Notes under the pieces: model-generated
Told to the model about the DNA's origin: nothing
Database searches by the model: none
What the model saw: the letters and a program-made list of their open reading frames with translations, nothing else
Assembly: GCA_043778315.1 (NCBI GenBank)
Contig: JAYWGJ010000295.1
Location: 1-5,279, forward strand
Length of the DNA: 5,279 nucleotides
Origin: JBEEMU01 sp043778315
GTDB taxonomy: Bacteria > Bacteroidota > Bacteroidia > Chitinophagales > Saprospiraceae
Reading direction: 5' to 3'
Shown here: piece by piece, positions 5,159 through 5,279 of the stretch
How the letters are laid out: each line of letters opens with the position of its first letter
How positions within the stretch are numbered: position 1 is the stretch's first letter
Made by a program: the position numbers and the translations under genes

Positions 5159-5279
5159 ATGGCAAAAGGCAAATCAGTCGCAGCGTCGGCGAAGGCAAAA
5201 GCTCGGAAACGGAACGTAAAAATCGAGTCGGAAGGGCAAGTTCACATTAAAGCAAGTTTTAATAATATCATTGTTTCGC
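5159..5279 (+). CDS. rpsK: 30S ribosomal protein S11 (uS11), 5' part
   Basis: The gene runs off the end of the window after 40 complete codons. uS11 is a platform protein of the 30S subunit; it contacts 16S rRNA near the mRNA exit and E site, next to bS6, bS18 and bS21. The visible part has the family's basic, alanine- and lysine-rich leader (MAKGKSVAASAKAKARKRN). It then enters the first strand of the conserved domain with EGQVHIKASFNNIIVS, which is diagnostic of S11. The ATG at 5159 is the right start because MAKGK is typical and the TTTAGTTTAA leader resembles that of rpsM, without a Shine-Dalgarno sequence. It follows rpsM by 139 nt. By the usual gene order rpsD, rpoA and rplQ should follow outside the window. 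Confidence 0.96.
   Translation, partial: MAKGKSVAASAKAKARKRNVKIESEGQVHIKASFNNIIVS

Noticed and set aside
1..5279. CRISPR array, tRNA, transposase, toxin-antitoxin or defence genes
   Set aside because: All coding space is taken by ribosomal-operon genes, no spacer exceeds 267 nt, and no regularly spaced repeats or cloverleaf sequences are visible.

Overview
This window is a stretch of the large ribosomal-protein superoperon (the downstream part of the spc operon running into the alpha operon), with every gene on the + strand. The order is rplR (3' part), rpsE, rpmD, rplO, secY, map, infA, rpmJ, rpsM, rpsK (5' part). The organism is almost certainly a member of the Bacteroidota. The protein sequences are of Bacteroidota type, including an L36 that has lost three of its four zinc ligands. 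No start codon has a clear Shine-Dalgarno sequence; the leaders are A/T-rich instead. The one convincing promoter has the Bacteroidota form TTG-N23-TAnnTTTG. I cannot fix the class, although Cytophagia- or Saprospiria-like lineages would fit.

Layout: positions 1-1055 carry rplR, rpsE and rpmD with short spacers. From 1056 to 1903, rplO sits between two unusually long spacers (131 and 267 nt). Each spacer holds a copy of the same repeat, in opposite orientation: a short copy at 1060-1145 and a long, nearly palindromic copy at 1699-1859. A separate strong RNA hairpin (1656-1697) lies between the rplO stop and the long copy. Positions 1904-4137 hold secY and map, coupling the protein export channel and N-terminal methionine removal to ribosome synthesis. 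The last codons of map contain a promoter that would start a new transcript for infA, rpmJ, rpsM, rpsK and probably the rest of the alpha operon.

The genes act together in translation and protein maturation. uL18, uS5, uL30, uL15, bL36, uS13 and uS11 are ribosome parts. IF-1 acts in initiation, methionine aminopeptidase trims nascent chains, and SecY takes exported chains at the ribosome exit. The gene content is ordinary and I see no new enzymatic or defence system. The unusual material is in the spacers: the inverted repeat pair around rplO, its long hairpin, the adjacent G-U-rich hairpin, and the promoter inside map.
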